From: Persephonella sp964519345
Lineage (GTDB): Bacteria > Aquificota > Aquificia > Aquificales > Hydrogenothermaceae
Direction of reading: 5' to 3'
DNA length: 64,000 nt
Assembly (NCBI GenBank): GCA_964519345.1
Contig: CAZFKX010000010.1
Coordinates: 1-64,000 of the forward strand
Shown here: positions 14,952-23,674 of the stretch, in pieces
Layout: every line of letters starts with the position of its first letter
Position numbering within the stretch: position 1 is the stretch's first letter
Translations under genes and position numbers: made by a program
Notes under the pieces: model-generated
The model's database searches: none
Told to the model about the DNA's origin: nothing
What the model saw: only the letters and a program-made list of their open reading frames with translations

Positions 14952-17558
14952 TTACTTTAACTTTTTTATTTTTTTCTTCAGATCATTTAAGAAAACTAAA
15001 GCTTCTACAGGTGTGATACTTCCTATATCCAACTTTTCTATCTCTTCTATAATTTTTGTAAAATCACCATACTGTAGATTTTCTATTTCTTTAAATAATG
15101 GAAGATCTTCTATTTCTTCAAGATATTTTTCCTGTGATTGTTTGAGCGAAAAGATATTTTCTTCAAGCTTCTTATCTCTTTGTTCTTCAAAATAGTAGAG
15201 TATTTCGTAAGCTCTCTTTATTATCTGTTCTTTTATACCTGCAAGTTTTGCAACATGAATCCCGTAGCTTTTATTTGTGAATCCTTCTTTTACTCTGTAT
15301 AAAAACTTTATATTCCCTCCATCCTCATAAATATCCATATAAAAGTTTTTTACACCATTTATTTCTTTCTCAAGCTGTGTCAATTCGTGATAATGGGTTG
15401 CAAAAAGTGTTTTAACTTTTACTTTTTCTGCAAGATATTCCGATATAGCCCAAGCTATGGATAGTCCATCGTATGTACTTGTTCCCCTCCCAACTTCATC
15501 CAGTACTATTAGGCTTTTTTCGGTAACATTGTTTACAATGTTAGCCATCTCAAGCATCTCTACCATAAATGTTGAAAGTCCTTTTGCAAGAGCATCACCT
15601 GATCCTATTCTTGTGAATATTCCATCAACAACGCCTATCTTTCCTTTCTTCGCAGGTATGTAGGAGCCTGTCTGAGCAAGAAGAACAATCAAAGCGGACT
15701 GTCTTATAAATGTGCTTTTACCTGCCATATTTGGTCCTGTAATTATATGAAAATAAGAATTTCTGTTCATCCTTAAGTTGTTTGGAACAAAATCAGGCAT
15801 AAAATCTCTTATAACAGGATGGTAACCTTCTTTTATCTCAATATCGTATCCATCGTATATTTCGGGTTTTGTCCATCCTTTTTCAACAGCAATCTGAGAA
15901 AGGGATTGAATTGCATCGATTATCCCGACCTTTTGAGCTGTTTTTCCTATTCTGTCGGAAAGAAATGCCACTTCTTCCCTTATTTTCATAAAGATCTCAT
16001 ATTCTATGGCTTTTATTTTTTCGTCTGCTGAAAGTATTTTTTCTTCAAACTTTTGAAGCTCATCAGTTATAAATCTTTCTGAGTTAGAAAGGGTCTGTCT
16101 TCTTCTAAAATAATCTGGAATTAGCTTTAAATTAGGTTTTGTTACCTCTATGTAGTAACCCATTACCTTATTGAAACCTATCTTTAAACTCTGGATACCT
16201 GTTTCTTCTCTAAGTCTGTTCTGATATTTCTTTACCCATTCATTTCCCTTTTCTTTTATTTCCTTTAACTCGTCAAGATTCTTATCAACACCTTTCTTAA
16301 TCAGTCCACCTTCTTTAAGATGAACAGGTGGATCATCTTCAAGATATCTGTTTAATTTATCAATCAACCAGTCATAATTCTCAATACCTTCAAATAATTC
16401 TTTAAGTAGATCTGATTTTATTTCCTTTCCAACTTCTTTTAGTCTGGATATCTTCTTAAGTGATTCTCTCAAACCTACAAGATCTCTTGGAGTTGAGGTA
16501 TTTGAAGATATCTTTGATATAAGTCTTTCAACGTCAAAAATCTGATCAAGAATTTCTCTTATTTTATCTCTTAGATCTGCATTTTTAATCAGTTCTGTTA
16601 CTGCATCCTGCCTTTTTATAATATCTCTACTATTTTTTAAAGGGTGTAATAGAAAAAATCTTACTCTCCTTCTTCCCATACCTGTTAAGGTTCTGTCAAT
16701 TACATTAAAGAGGGATATATTTCCCTCATTTGGATTTACAATCTCAAGATGTTTTTGAGCAGAGTAATCAAGTCTTACATAACTGTCCTCCCTGTATGGT
16801 TTAGGTGTTGATATGAATGGTAAAAATGATTTCTGGGTTGTTTTTGCATATTTCCATACAGCTGATAATGGGTATATGATCTTATATTCATTTGAATCAA
16901 AACCAAAAGCAGAGATATGAGTGGTCTTGAAGAATTTTAAAAATTCCGAGCATACGTCTTCGTTAAAATAATCTTCTGGAAGTCTTGATATAAATATATT
17001 TTTAAAATGTGATTTAAGATATGAGAAATCGTAACTTTCAGGAATGAGAATTTCCTTAGGTTGAAACTTTCCTATAAAGGATATCAGTTCATCCCTGTTC
17101 AGGATGCCACCTGTAAACTCACCTGTTGATAGATCAAGAAAGGCTGTGTAATACTTGCTTCTTTCCTTGAATATTCCAAGAAGTGCACTTTTGAGCTTTT
17201 CATTTTCAAAATAAGTGCCCGGTGTCAGTACTCTTATAACATCTCTTTTTACAATACCTTTAGCTTTTGATGCATCTTCAAGCTGTTCACAGACAGCAAC
17301 TTTGTATCCCTTTGAAACAAGCCTTGTTATATAACTATCAGCTGAGTGGAATGGTATTCCACACATTGGAATATATCTGTCTTTTCCTACTTTTTTCTTT
17401 GTTAAAACTATATTAAGTTCTTTCGCTCCTGTATGGGCATCTTCGTAAAACATCTCATAAAAATCACCAAGTCTGTATAGAACAAGGGCGTCTGGATACT
17501 CATCCTTGATCCTATGATACTGAGCAAGCATGGGAGTTATATTCTTATCCTCTTTCAA
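14952..17558 (-). CDS. mutS: DNA mismatch repair protein MutS
   Basis: 868 residues, normal MutS1 length. The mismatch-reading motif GDFYEMF has Phe33 and Glu35; the connector, lever and clamp domains follow; the ATPase has Walker A GPNMAGKST, signature ST.MVEM (STFMVEMLE) and Walker B VLDEVGRGTST, then the FATHYHEL switch and the helix-turn-helix dimer end. It recognises mismatches and small loops and starts repair. No mutL is in the window. It is followed downstream only by the TnpB remnant. Confidence 0.98.
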   Translation of the reverse strand: MKEDKNITPMLAQYHRIKDEYPDALVLYRLGDFYEMFYEDAHTGAKELNIVLTKKKVGKDRYIPMCGIPFHSADSYITRLVSKGYKVAVCEQLEDASKAKGIVKRDVIRVLTPGTYFENEKLKSALLGIFKERSKYYTAFLDLSTGEFTGGILNRDELISFIGKFQPKEILIPESYDFSYLKSHFKNIFISRLPEDYFNEDVCSEFLKFFKTTHISAFGFDSNEYKIIYPLSAVWKYAKTTQKSFLPFISTPKPYREDSYVRLDYSAQKHLEIVNPNEGNISLFNVIDRTLTGMGRRRVRFFLLHPLKNSRDIIKRQDAVTELIKNADLRDKIREILDQIFDVERLISKISSNTSTPRDLVGLRESLKKISRLKEVGKEIKSDLLKELFEGIENYDWLIDKLNRYLEDDPPVHLKEGGLIKKGVDKNLDELKEIKEKGNEWVKKYQNRLREETGIQSLKIGFNKVMGYYIEVTKPNLKLIPDYFRRRQTLSNSERFITDELQKFEEKILSADEKIKAIEYEIFMKIREEVAFLSDRIGKTAQKVGIIDAIQSLSQIAVEKGWTKPEIYDGYDIEIKEGYHPVIRDFMPDFVPNNLRMNRNSYFHIITGPNMAGKSTFIRQSALIVLLAQTGSYIPAKKGKIGVVDGIFTRIGSGDALAKGLSTFMVEMLEMANIVNNVTEKSLIVLDEVGRGTSTYDGLSIAWAISEYLAEKVKVKTLFATHYHELTQLEKEINGVKNFYMDIYEDGGNIKFLYRVKEGFTNKSYGIHVAKLAGIKEQIIKRAYEILYYFEEQRDKKLEENIFSLKQSQEKYLEEIEDLPLFKEIENLQYGDFTKIIEEIEKLDIGSITPVEALVFLNDLKKKIKKLK

Positions 17559-17591
17559 GCTTTGCTCCCAATTCTTTTTATATCTATTATC

Positions 17592-18416
17592 TTATTTTAG
17601 AAAAATAATATCCAGTGTTTGCTCAGGATCAACCCTATGATCGTTGATATACACACCAAAATGAAGATGGGGGCCTGTTGATCTTCCTGTTGATCCAACA
17701 GTACCGATTGTCTGACCAGATTTTACAAAACTTCCCTCGTCAACTGTTATGTTAGAAAGATGTGCGTATAGTGTAAACAGTCCAAGTCCATGATTTATTA
17801 TTACTGTTTTTCCTGTAAAAAATAGTTCTCTTGCTATCTCAACCTTTCCAGATAATGAGGCATAAACAGGTGTTCCTTCAGGGGCTCTAAAATCAGTTCC
17901 CCAGTGTACAGATCTTTTTTTATTGTTAATTATTCTTTTTGCTCCATAAGGTGTGGTTACAGTAAGCCTCTTAAGGGGTGGATAGAATTTTTTTTCTTTA
18001 AACAGTCTGTTTGAATACTTCTTAAATATTTTTCTTAAAAGCAGATACTCTTCCTCAATTCTTTTTAAAATCTTTTTGGTTTTTTTTCTCTCTTTAATTT
18101 TTATTCTTGATACTGGATATTCTTTTTTTCTAATCTGTATAAATTCTCTAAAAATCACTGTTCCATTTTTGATCAGATTAACAGCTACAATTCCAGAGCT
18201 TTCATACGGAATAGAAAAAAAAGCTATACTTTCTTTCACTGGAAATCTGTATTTTTTATTTTTCGACTCTACTTCTATAGAATACTTAATGCTGTTATCA
18301 AAATGGTCTATCATTATATAGTTTAACGAACCTGGATATACGATCTTTTTATAAATGGATATTTCCTCAGCATATGAGTAGCATAAGATTATAAGAACAA
18401 ATATAAAAGCTGTCAT
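17592..18416 (-). CDS. M23 (LytM-type) metallopeptidase, exported
   Basis: 274 residues. An N-terminal hydrophobic stretch (FIFVLIILCYSYA) is a likely signal peptide or anchor. The C-terminal half is a complete M23 domain: HWGTDFRAPEGTPVYA with the zinc-binding H...D, and HLHFGVY with the HxH motif; the middle HAHL-like YAHLSN is present. Residues about 95-150 are lysine-rich and probably coiled. These enzymes, or their inactive relatives, cut or regulate cutting of peptidoglycan cross-links. It is encoded just upstream of mutS on the same strand and is divergent from miaB. Confidence 0.9.
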   Translation of the reverse strand: MTAFIFVLIILCYSYAEEISIYKKIVYPGSLNYIMIDHFDNSIKYSIEVESKNKKYRFPVKESIAFFSIPYESSGIVAVNLIKNGTVIFREFIQIRKKEYPVSRIKIKERKKTKKILKRIEEEYLLLRKIFKKYSNRLFKEKKFYPPLKRLTVTTPYGAKRIINNKKRSVHWGTDFRAPEGTPVYASLSGKVEIARELFFTGKTVIINHGLGLFTLYAHLSNITVDEGSFVKSGQTIGTVGSTGRSTGPHLHFGVYINDHRVDPEQTLDIIFLK

Positions 18417-18499
18417 AATCTTACCTTTTTAATGTTTGAATAAAAATAGTTTATAGTATAAATTGTTAGTCTGAAATAATAAATAGAGAGGTGCATCAG

Positions 18500-19816
18500 T
18501 TGAAAAAATATTACATCAGAACATTTGGCTGTCAGATGAATATAAATGATTCTCAGAAAATGGCAGGAATGCTGAAAACTCTTGGTTATCAGCCAGCAAG
18601 AAGCTGGGAGGATGCTGATATAATCCTTGTAAACACATGTTCTGTAAGGGAAAAACCTGATCAGAAGGTTCTCTCCGCTCTTGGAGAGTTTAAAAAGATA
18701 AAAAATAGAAAACCTGATGCTGTTATCGGTGTTTGTGGATGTCTGGCACAAAGAGCAGGCTATGAAATACTTCAAAAAGCACCATTTATAGATATGGTTT
18801 TTGGAACAACAAATATACATCATCTTCCAAAACTTCTTGAGGAAGTTTTTCAGGGTAACAAGGCTGTTGAGATAATAGAAGATATAGATCAGAATGAAAC
18901 CGAGCTTGACAAGTATCCTTCTGTCAGGGAGAACAGATATACAGCTTATGTAACAGTTATGAGAGGTTGTGATAAAAAATGTACATACTGTATTGTTCCT
19001 TACACAAGGGGAAAGGAAAGGAGTAGGCGTTTAGGAGAAATTCTTAAAGAAATTCAGTGGCTTGTGGATGATGGTGTTAAGGAGATACATCTCATAGGTC
19101 AGAATGTTACAGCTTACGGTAAGGATCTTGGAGATGTTAGATTTGTTGACCTTCTTTATGCGGTAGCAGATATTAATGGTGTTGAAAGAATAAGATTTAC
19201 AACAGGACATCCGAAGGATCTTGATGAATATACAATTAAGGCTATGGCAGAGATACCTCAGATATGCGAGCATCTACATCTTCCAATTCAGGCAGGGTCG
19301 GATAAAATACTTAAGGCAATGGAAAGAGGATATACACAGAAAGAGTACCTTGATAAGATAGAACTTTTAAGAAAATATATTCCAGAAATCTCATTATCTA
19401 CTGATATTATTGTTGGATTTCCAAGTGAAACATACAGGGATTATATGGAAACTATAAAGGTCTTGAAAGAGGTTGAGTATGATCAAGTTTTTGCATTTAA
19501 ATACTCTCCCAGACCGGGAACGCCTGCAGCTCAGATGCCTATGACAGAAGATCCAAAAATCTTGAGTAAGTGGTTAAATGACCTTATATTAATCCAAAAG
19601 GATATAACATTCAAAAAGAACCTGAGATATCAAGATAAGATGGTTGAAGTTCTTGTTGAGGAAGAGAAGGAAGGAAGATTTGTTGGAAGAACAAGAACGA
19701 ATAAGCTTGTTCATATTGAAGGAAGGAATAATTTGTTAGGAGAGATAGTTAATGTTAAGATTACAAAGGTAAACAGGTTCAGTCTTGAAGGGAAAGCAAT
19801 AGAGCAATTAGTATAA
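18500..19816 (+). CDS. miaB: tRNA-2-methylthio-N6-isopentenyladenosine synthase MiaB
   Basis: 438 residues if TTG 18500 is used, which has GAGAGG at a good distance; a GTG at 18491 would start without spacing. Three domains are visible: UPF0004 with cluster-binding Cys (FGCQMN, NTCSVRE, GCLAQ), the radical-SAM motif CDKKCTYCIVPYTRG (C-x3-C-x2-C), and a C-terminal TRAM domain. It adds the methylthio group at A37 of tRNAs reading UNN codons. RimO, a paralogue, is less likely because of the GCQMN/NTCSVREKP pattern. Upstream is the divergent M23 gene. Confidence 0.95.
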   Translation: MKKYYIRTFGCQMNINDSQKMAGMLKTLGYQPARSWEDADIILVNTCSVREKPDQKVLSALGEFKKIKNRKPDAVIGVCGCLAQRAGYEILQKAPFIDMVFGTTNIHHLPKLLEEVFQGNKAVEIIEDIDQNETELDKYPSVRENRYTAYVTVMRGCDKKCTYCIVPYTRGKERSRRLGEILKEIQWLVDDGVKEIHLIGQNVTAYGKDLGDVRFVDLLYAVADINGVERIRFTTGHPKDLDEYTIKAMAEIPQICEHLHLPIQAGSDKILKAMERGYTQKEYLDKIELLRKYIPEISLSTDIIVGFPSETYRDYMETIKVLKEVEYDQVFAFKYSPRPGTPAAQMPMTEDPKILSKWLNDLILIQKDITFKKNLRYQDKMVEVLVEEEKEGRFVGRTRTNKLVHIEGRNNLLGEIVNVKITKVNRFSLEGKAIEQLV

Positions 19817-19832
19817 ATTTAGGAGGCCTGTT

Positions 19833-20312
19833 ATGATTGAGATGAGTGTTCAGGGTATCACACTTGATCCTGTAACAAATATGCCGATAGTAGTTTTGAA
19901 AGGAAAGGAAAGTGAGGATATACTTCCAATCTGGATAGGAATATTTGAGGCTAATGCAATAGCTATGCAGCTTGAGGGGGTTGAGAGGCCAAGACCGATG
20001 ACACATGATCTTATAAAAAATCTGATAAATTCTCTCTCAGCGTCTGTTGAGTATATCTATATACATGATCTTAAAGCAAATACCTATTACGCAGAGATAT
20101 TACTTAACATTAATGGTGAGAGGATTGTTATAGACTCAAGACCAAGTGATGCAATCAATATCGCATTAAGATGTGATGCACCAATCTATGTGTCTGAAAA
20201 TGTTTTAAAACAGTCAAGGGTAGAAAATGAGGCGGAAACTGAAGAGGGAGAAATACAGGACTGGCTTGAGTCGATAAAACCCGAGGATTTTGGAAAAAAT
20301 CCTTCTATTTAA
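19833..20312 (+). CDS. Bifunctional nuclease (BFN, DUF151) family protein
   Basis: 159 residues with the BFN fold: LDPVTNMPIVVLKGK, LPIWIGIFEANAIAMQLEG and DSRPSDAINIALRCDAPIYV are the conserved blocks. Members from thermophiles and mycobacteria have reported RNase/DNase activity, though the cellular role is unclear. The C-terminal 30 residues are acidic. ATG has GGAGGCCTGTT upstream and lies 16 bases after miaB, so the two are probably cotranscribed. The 3' end overlaps convergent fabH by 4 bases. Confidence 0.88.
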   Translation: MIEMSVQGITLDPVTNMPIVVLKGKESEDILPIWIGIFEANAIAMQLEGVERPRPMTHDLIKNLINSLSASVEYIYIHDLKANTYYAEILLNINGERIVIDSRPSDAINIALRCDAPIYVSENVLKQSRVENEAETEEGEIQDWLESIKPEDFGKNPSI

Positions 20313-21250
20313 AATTTTAGAACAATAGCTCCCCAGGTAAGACCTCCTCCAAAAGCTGTGAGGAGGATATAATCCCCTTTATCTATTTTTCCTTCTTTCC
20401 ATGCTTCATAAAATGCTATAGGAATTGAGGCGGCACTTGTATTTCCATATTTATGAATATTGCTGTAAACTCTGTCTTCTGGAAGCTCCATCCTTTCAGC
20501 CAATGCATTTATTATTCTTATATTTGCCTGGTGGGGTATAACAAGTTTTATATCCTCAAGTGAGATGCCCGCTTTTTGAAGAGCTTTTTTTGATGCTGTT
20601 TCCATTGATTTTATAGCAAGTTTAAACGTTTCTCTTCCCCTCATTCTAAGTTTCTCTCCAACAGGGCAGTAAAGGGATCCCCAGTGTGATCCGTCAGATT
20701 TCATTACCGCGGAGAGTATGTCGCTTTCTCCTCTTGATCTGGAAACGACAACTGCTCCAGCACCGTCTCCAAAAATAACTGCTGTTGATCTATCATTCCA
20801 GTCTATTATCTGGGAAAAAACTTCTGCTCCTACAACAAGTACATTTTCAAATTGCTCAGACTTAATAAGAGAGTTTGCTATGGTTAAACCGTAGATAAAT
20901 CCACTACATGCAGCAGATATATCATAAGCCATAGGTTTTGAACAGCCAAGCTTATCAGCTAAAAAACATGCTGTTGAAGGAAATGTCATGTCTGGTGTTG
21001 ATGTTGCAACGATAACAGCATCTATTTCTTTTGGAGTAAGATCAGCTTTTTCTATAGCCTCTTTAGCAGCAGGGAGAGCAATATCGCTTGCTTTTTCCCA
21101 TTCCTCTGCTATTCTTCTTTCTTTTATACCTGTTCTTGTTATAATCCATTCGTCAGATGTATCAAGAAATTTTTCAAGATCTGAATTTGTAAGAGTTCTC
21201 TCAGGTATATTTATTCCTATGCCTTTTATTTCAGCCTTAATATTACCCAT
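20309..21250 (-). CDS. fabH: 3-oxoacyl-ACP synthase III (FabH)
   Basis: 313 residues, complete. Catalytic triad: Cys115 in ISAACSGF, His in IPHQANIRI and Asn in GNTSAASIP. It condenses acetyl-CoA or another primer with malonyl-ACP to start fatty-acid synthesis. It is the last gene of rpmF-plsX-fabH, with 5 bases between plsX stop and the ATG, the classic arrangement of the ribosome/lipid operon. Confidence 0.97.
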   Translation of the reverse strand: MGNIKAEIKGIGINIPERTLTNSDLEKFLDTSDEWIITRTGIKERRIAEEWEKASDIALPAAKEAIEKADLTPKEIDAVIVATSTPDMTFPSTACFLADKLGCSKPMAYDISAACSGFIYGLTIANSLIKSEQFENVLVVGAEVFSQIIDWNDRSTAVIFGDGAGAVVVSRSRGESDILSAVMKSDGSHWGSLYCPVGEKLRMRGRETFKLAIKSMETASKKALQKAGISLEDIKLVIPHQANIRIINALAERMELPEDRVYSNIHKYGNTSAASIPIAFYEAWKEGKIDKGDYILLTAFGGGLTWGAIVLKF

Positions 21251-21255
21251 TTACT

Positions 21256-22272
21256 TTAACCTTTAAGTTCTTCAGGTAAAAGATTGTCTATATTTTCTTT
21301 TAAACGATCATTAAAATGGGTTTTTTCGAAGTCTGAAGCTGCTTTTAATGCATTTTTAATTGCTCTGCTGTCAGCTCTCCCATGAGTTATTATGCATGTT
21401 CCTTTAGTTCCAAGTAATGGTGCTCCACCATATTCGGCAAAATCTGCTTTTCTTTTAAATCGTTTTAATGCTGGGATCATAAGGGCAGCACCAATCTTTG
21501 ATACAAGACTTTTCTTTACTTCATTTTTTATCATTTCAACGATTATACTGCCAAGACTTTCACTTGTTTTTAAAACTATATTTCCAACAAAACCATCACA
21601 CACAATAACATCAAAATCACCTGTGAATATATCCCTTCCTTCAGCATTACCGATAAAGTTAAGTTTTGTCATTTTTAAAAGGGGATAAGTGTCCTTAACA
21701 AGATCGTTGCCTTTTCCCTCTTCTTCACCTATGCTGAGAATGCCAACCTTTGGATTATCATTTATTTTTAGTATTTCCTTAGCATAAGTATGTCCCATTA
21801 CAGCAAAATAAATCAGATGTCTTGGACGACAGTCAACATTTGCTCCCACGTCGATCAGAACAGTAGGTTTTTCCTTTTTTGTTGGAAATGCTACAGCTAT
21901 TCCCGGTCTTTCTATGCCTTCAGCTGAGCCGACAACGAACTTAGAAATGGCCATTGCTGCACCTGTATTTCCTGCAGAAACAAACCCGCTTGCCTTCCCT
22001 TCTCTTACAAGTTTTGCTGCTATATGCATAGAAGATTTTCTTTTTTTTCTTACGGCTATTGAGGGGGGTTCGTCCATATCAATTACTTCTTCAGCAGGGA
22101 CGATTTCTAAAGGAAGATTTTTTGTATCGTATTTTTTTATTTCTTTTTCCAAAAGCTCTTTAACACCAACAAGGTAAACACCTATATTAAACTCTCTGGC
22201 AAATAAAACGGCACCTTCAACATTACTTGAGGGGGCAAAATCTCCCCCCATAGCATCTAAAGCTATATACAA
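21256..22272 (-). CDS. plsX: Phosphate acyltransferase PlsX
   Basis: 338 residues beginning MYIALDAMGGDFAPSSNVEG, the PlsX signature, with VSAGNTGAAMA and VCDGFVGNI downstream. It converts acyl-ACP to acyl-phosphate, the donor for glycerol-3-phosphate acylation by PlsY. It directly follows rpmF (no gap) and precedes fabH. Confidence 0.97.
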   Translation of the reverse strand: MYIALDAMGGDFAPSSNVEGAVLFAREFNIGVYLVGVKELLEKEIKKYDTKNLPLEIVPAEEVIDMDEPPSIAVRKKRKSSMHIAAKLVREGKASGFVSAGNTGAAMAISKFVVGSAEGIERPGIAVAFPTKKEKPTVLIDVGANVDCRPRHLIYFAVMGHTYAKEILKINDNPKVGILSIGEEEGKGNDLVKDTYPLLKMTKLNFIGNAEGRDIFTGDFDVIVCDGFVGNIVLKTSESLGSIIVEMIKNEVKKSLVSKIGAALMIPALKRFKRKADFAEYGGAPLLGTKGTCIITHGRADSRAIKNALKAASDFEKTHFNDRLKENIDNLLPEELKG

Positions 22273-22455
22273 TTATACGACCTCTACAACCTCTTTATCC
22301 TTGTAGTACCCACAGTGTGGACATACTCTATGAGGCGTTTTTGGCTGTCCGCACTCTGGACATAAAGATAAGCCGGGAATACTTAATTTTCTCATCCACT
22401 GTGCTTTTCTCATTGCTGTTTTAGATTTTGATTTTTTTCTTTTAGGTGCTGCCAT
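22273..22455 (-). CDS. rpmF: Ribosomal protein L32
   Basis: 60 residues: basic N-terminus (MAAPKRKKSKSKTAMRKAQW) and a zinc-ribbon with four cysteines (CPEC and CPHC). This is the Cys-containing, zinc-binding L32 type. First gene of rpmF-plsX-fabH; TAAGGAGG lies 8-9 bases before the ATG. Confidence 0.97.
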   Translation of the reverse strand: MAAPKRKKSKSKTAMRKAQWMRKLSIPGLSLCPECGQPKTPHRVCPHCGYYKDKEVVEVV

Positions 22456-22495
22456 ATTTTAAATACCTCCTTATTTATCTCACAAGAAATAAGAA

Positions 22496-23005
22496 TTACA
22501 AAAAAAGAATTATACCAGAACTGGCAGTTTTTTTAAAGTACAGTTGGTTCATATTATAAAACGTATCAGTGTGTTTAAAAAAATCCAAAAAAAGAAATAA
22601 AAGAGCCATTAAAAAAGCAATGTTGTAAATCAGGAACATCATTAAAACAGATATACAGGCTAAGTTATAAATCTTAGTGTTGTCTCTATCTCCATACGCA
22701 TTTTTAATCTTCCCAAAAAACTGCTCTATCTTATATCTTTCCCTGTACAACTCTTTATTTTTTTCATAAATCTCTTTTAATCTCTTCCTACATGGATTCC
22801 TAACCTTATGCCTTATTGTATCCTCTACAGGAATTACTGGAATCAAATTTAACTCCTTCAATGTTTTTTTTGCTAATTTATTGTCTCTACCGTATATCTT
22901 GTCCCCTATAAATAAACTATCTTCTACTGGCTTAACTTCATCTAATATCTGTATTAAAAGCCTCCTCTCACCACTATAAGGTAAACCTACAACTACTAAG
23001 ACAGA
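22496..23005 (-). pseudogene. DDE transposase remnant (IS4/IS5-like), N-terminus missing
   Basis: The open frame continues upstream of the ATG at 22861 to about 23005 and reads GLPYSGERRLLIQILDEVKP, then IGDKIYGRDN (likely second catalytic Asp), and YKIEQFFGKIKNAYG (the Y-[RK]-x-[ILVE]-E...K region with the catalytic Glu). This is the C-terminal half of an IS4/IS5-type DDE transposase. The first catalytic Asp and the N-terminal domain are absent, so the element is dead. It abuts a recombinase fragment on the other strand at 23006. Confidence 0.75.
22505..22520 (-). promoter_or_regulatory. Likely extended -10 promoter of rpmF-plsX-fabH
   Basis: On the minus strand TGGTATAAT (TATAAT at 22509-22514 with TGn before it) lies about 50 bases upstream of the rpmF start. 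No good -35 is visible, which fits an extended -10 promoter. It is inside the last codons of the transposase remnant. Confidence 0.5.
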
Positions 23006-23260
23006 ATGAAACAGCTTAAAAACGAAAAGATAGAACTTGAGGCAAAGCTAAAAATACTTGAAAACAAAAAAACAAACTACATACAGCTAAACATAGATCC
23101 GAAAGCTCTAAAAACACTTTTAATAGACATGTATAAGAAAAACCAAGGCAAAGCAGCGAGAGCAAAGTTATCTAAACTTATTAACAAAATTGAGTATAAC
23201 AATGGTGAATTCAAAGTTTTTTACAACAAGGTTATATTTACGGTTATTAATGATATTTCA
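23006..23260 (+). pseudogene. C-terminal fragment of a large serine recombinase, adjacent to ssrA
   Basis: The frame reads KNEKIELEAKLKILENKKTN, a coiled coil, then NIDPKALKTLLIDMYKKNQG and KLSKLINKIEYNNGEFKVFY, the pattern of the extreme C-terminus of large serine recombinases (Leu-rich coil, then an L-x-x-L-I-x-K-I strand pair). A stop lies just upstream of 23003, so the catalytic domain is lost. The open frame runs on into the tmRNA gene; that part is not protein. Position against the tmRNA 3' end, a common integration site, suggests a decayed integrated element. A tail of another coiled-coil protein is possible. Confidence 0.45.
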
Positions 23261-23261
23261 T

Positions 23262-23613
23262 TGGTGGAGGCGGGGGGAATCGAACCCCCGTCCGAAAACG
23301 GCCGTCGCTCGGGCCTTCTCCAGGCTCAGCCTGTGTTTTAGATCTTACCTGCAGCGACCCCACAGGCAGGGTATCTGCAGGCCAGCCCTGTGAGGTTTCG
23401 GAAGATGCTTACAGGGCGGTCAGCATCTTCCTATCCCGTGTGTCTTACGCCCTTCCTAAGCCCACGGGCAAGCTCAGGAGGACGTCGCTGCGTTAATTAA
23501 GCAGCGAGAGCGATTTCGCGTTCGGGAATTGTTGTTGTTTGGTTTTTTACGGAGTTTCCTTCTCCGGCCTGCTGGCCCGGCTTAACCGTTCCCGTCGAAC
23601 CCGTATCGCCCCC
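23262..23613 (-). ncRNA. ssrA: tmRNA (SsrA)
   Basis: The transcript begins GGGGGCGATACGGGTTCGAC and ends in a T-arm (GGGGGTTCGATTCCCCC) and GCCTCCACCA; ends pair GGGGGCG with CGCCTCC (one G-U). Length is about 352 bases. The tag-coding part, before TAA at 23497-23499, reads in frame KNQTTTIPEREIALAA, ending in the usual ALAA degron; the resume codon is probably the GTA at 23548-23550, but I am not certain. Encoded CCA is present. It rescues ribosomes stalled on broken mRNA. Confidence 0.97.
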
Positions 23614-23637
23614 ATATTTTATTCAACTGGAATAATT

Positions 23638-23665
23638 AATTTACTCCTAAATATATTTATGTCAA
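23638..23665 (-). promoter_or_regulatory. Likely ssrA promoter
   Basis: On the minus strand TTGACA (23660-23665) and TAAATT (23638-23643) are separated by 16 bases and lie about 25 bases upstream of the mature tmRNA 5' end. Confidence 0.45.
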
Positions 23666-23674
23666 TACTATAAT

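Noticed and set aside
18413..18823. Leftward Cys/Ile-rich frame opposite miaB
   Set aside because: It lies wholly antisense to the conserved start of miaB and has no ribosome site or family features.
23190..23393. Frame containing WWRRGESNPRPK
   Set aside because: This peptide is the well-known false translation of the tmRNA 3' end; the DNA is ssrA.
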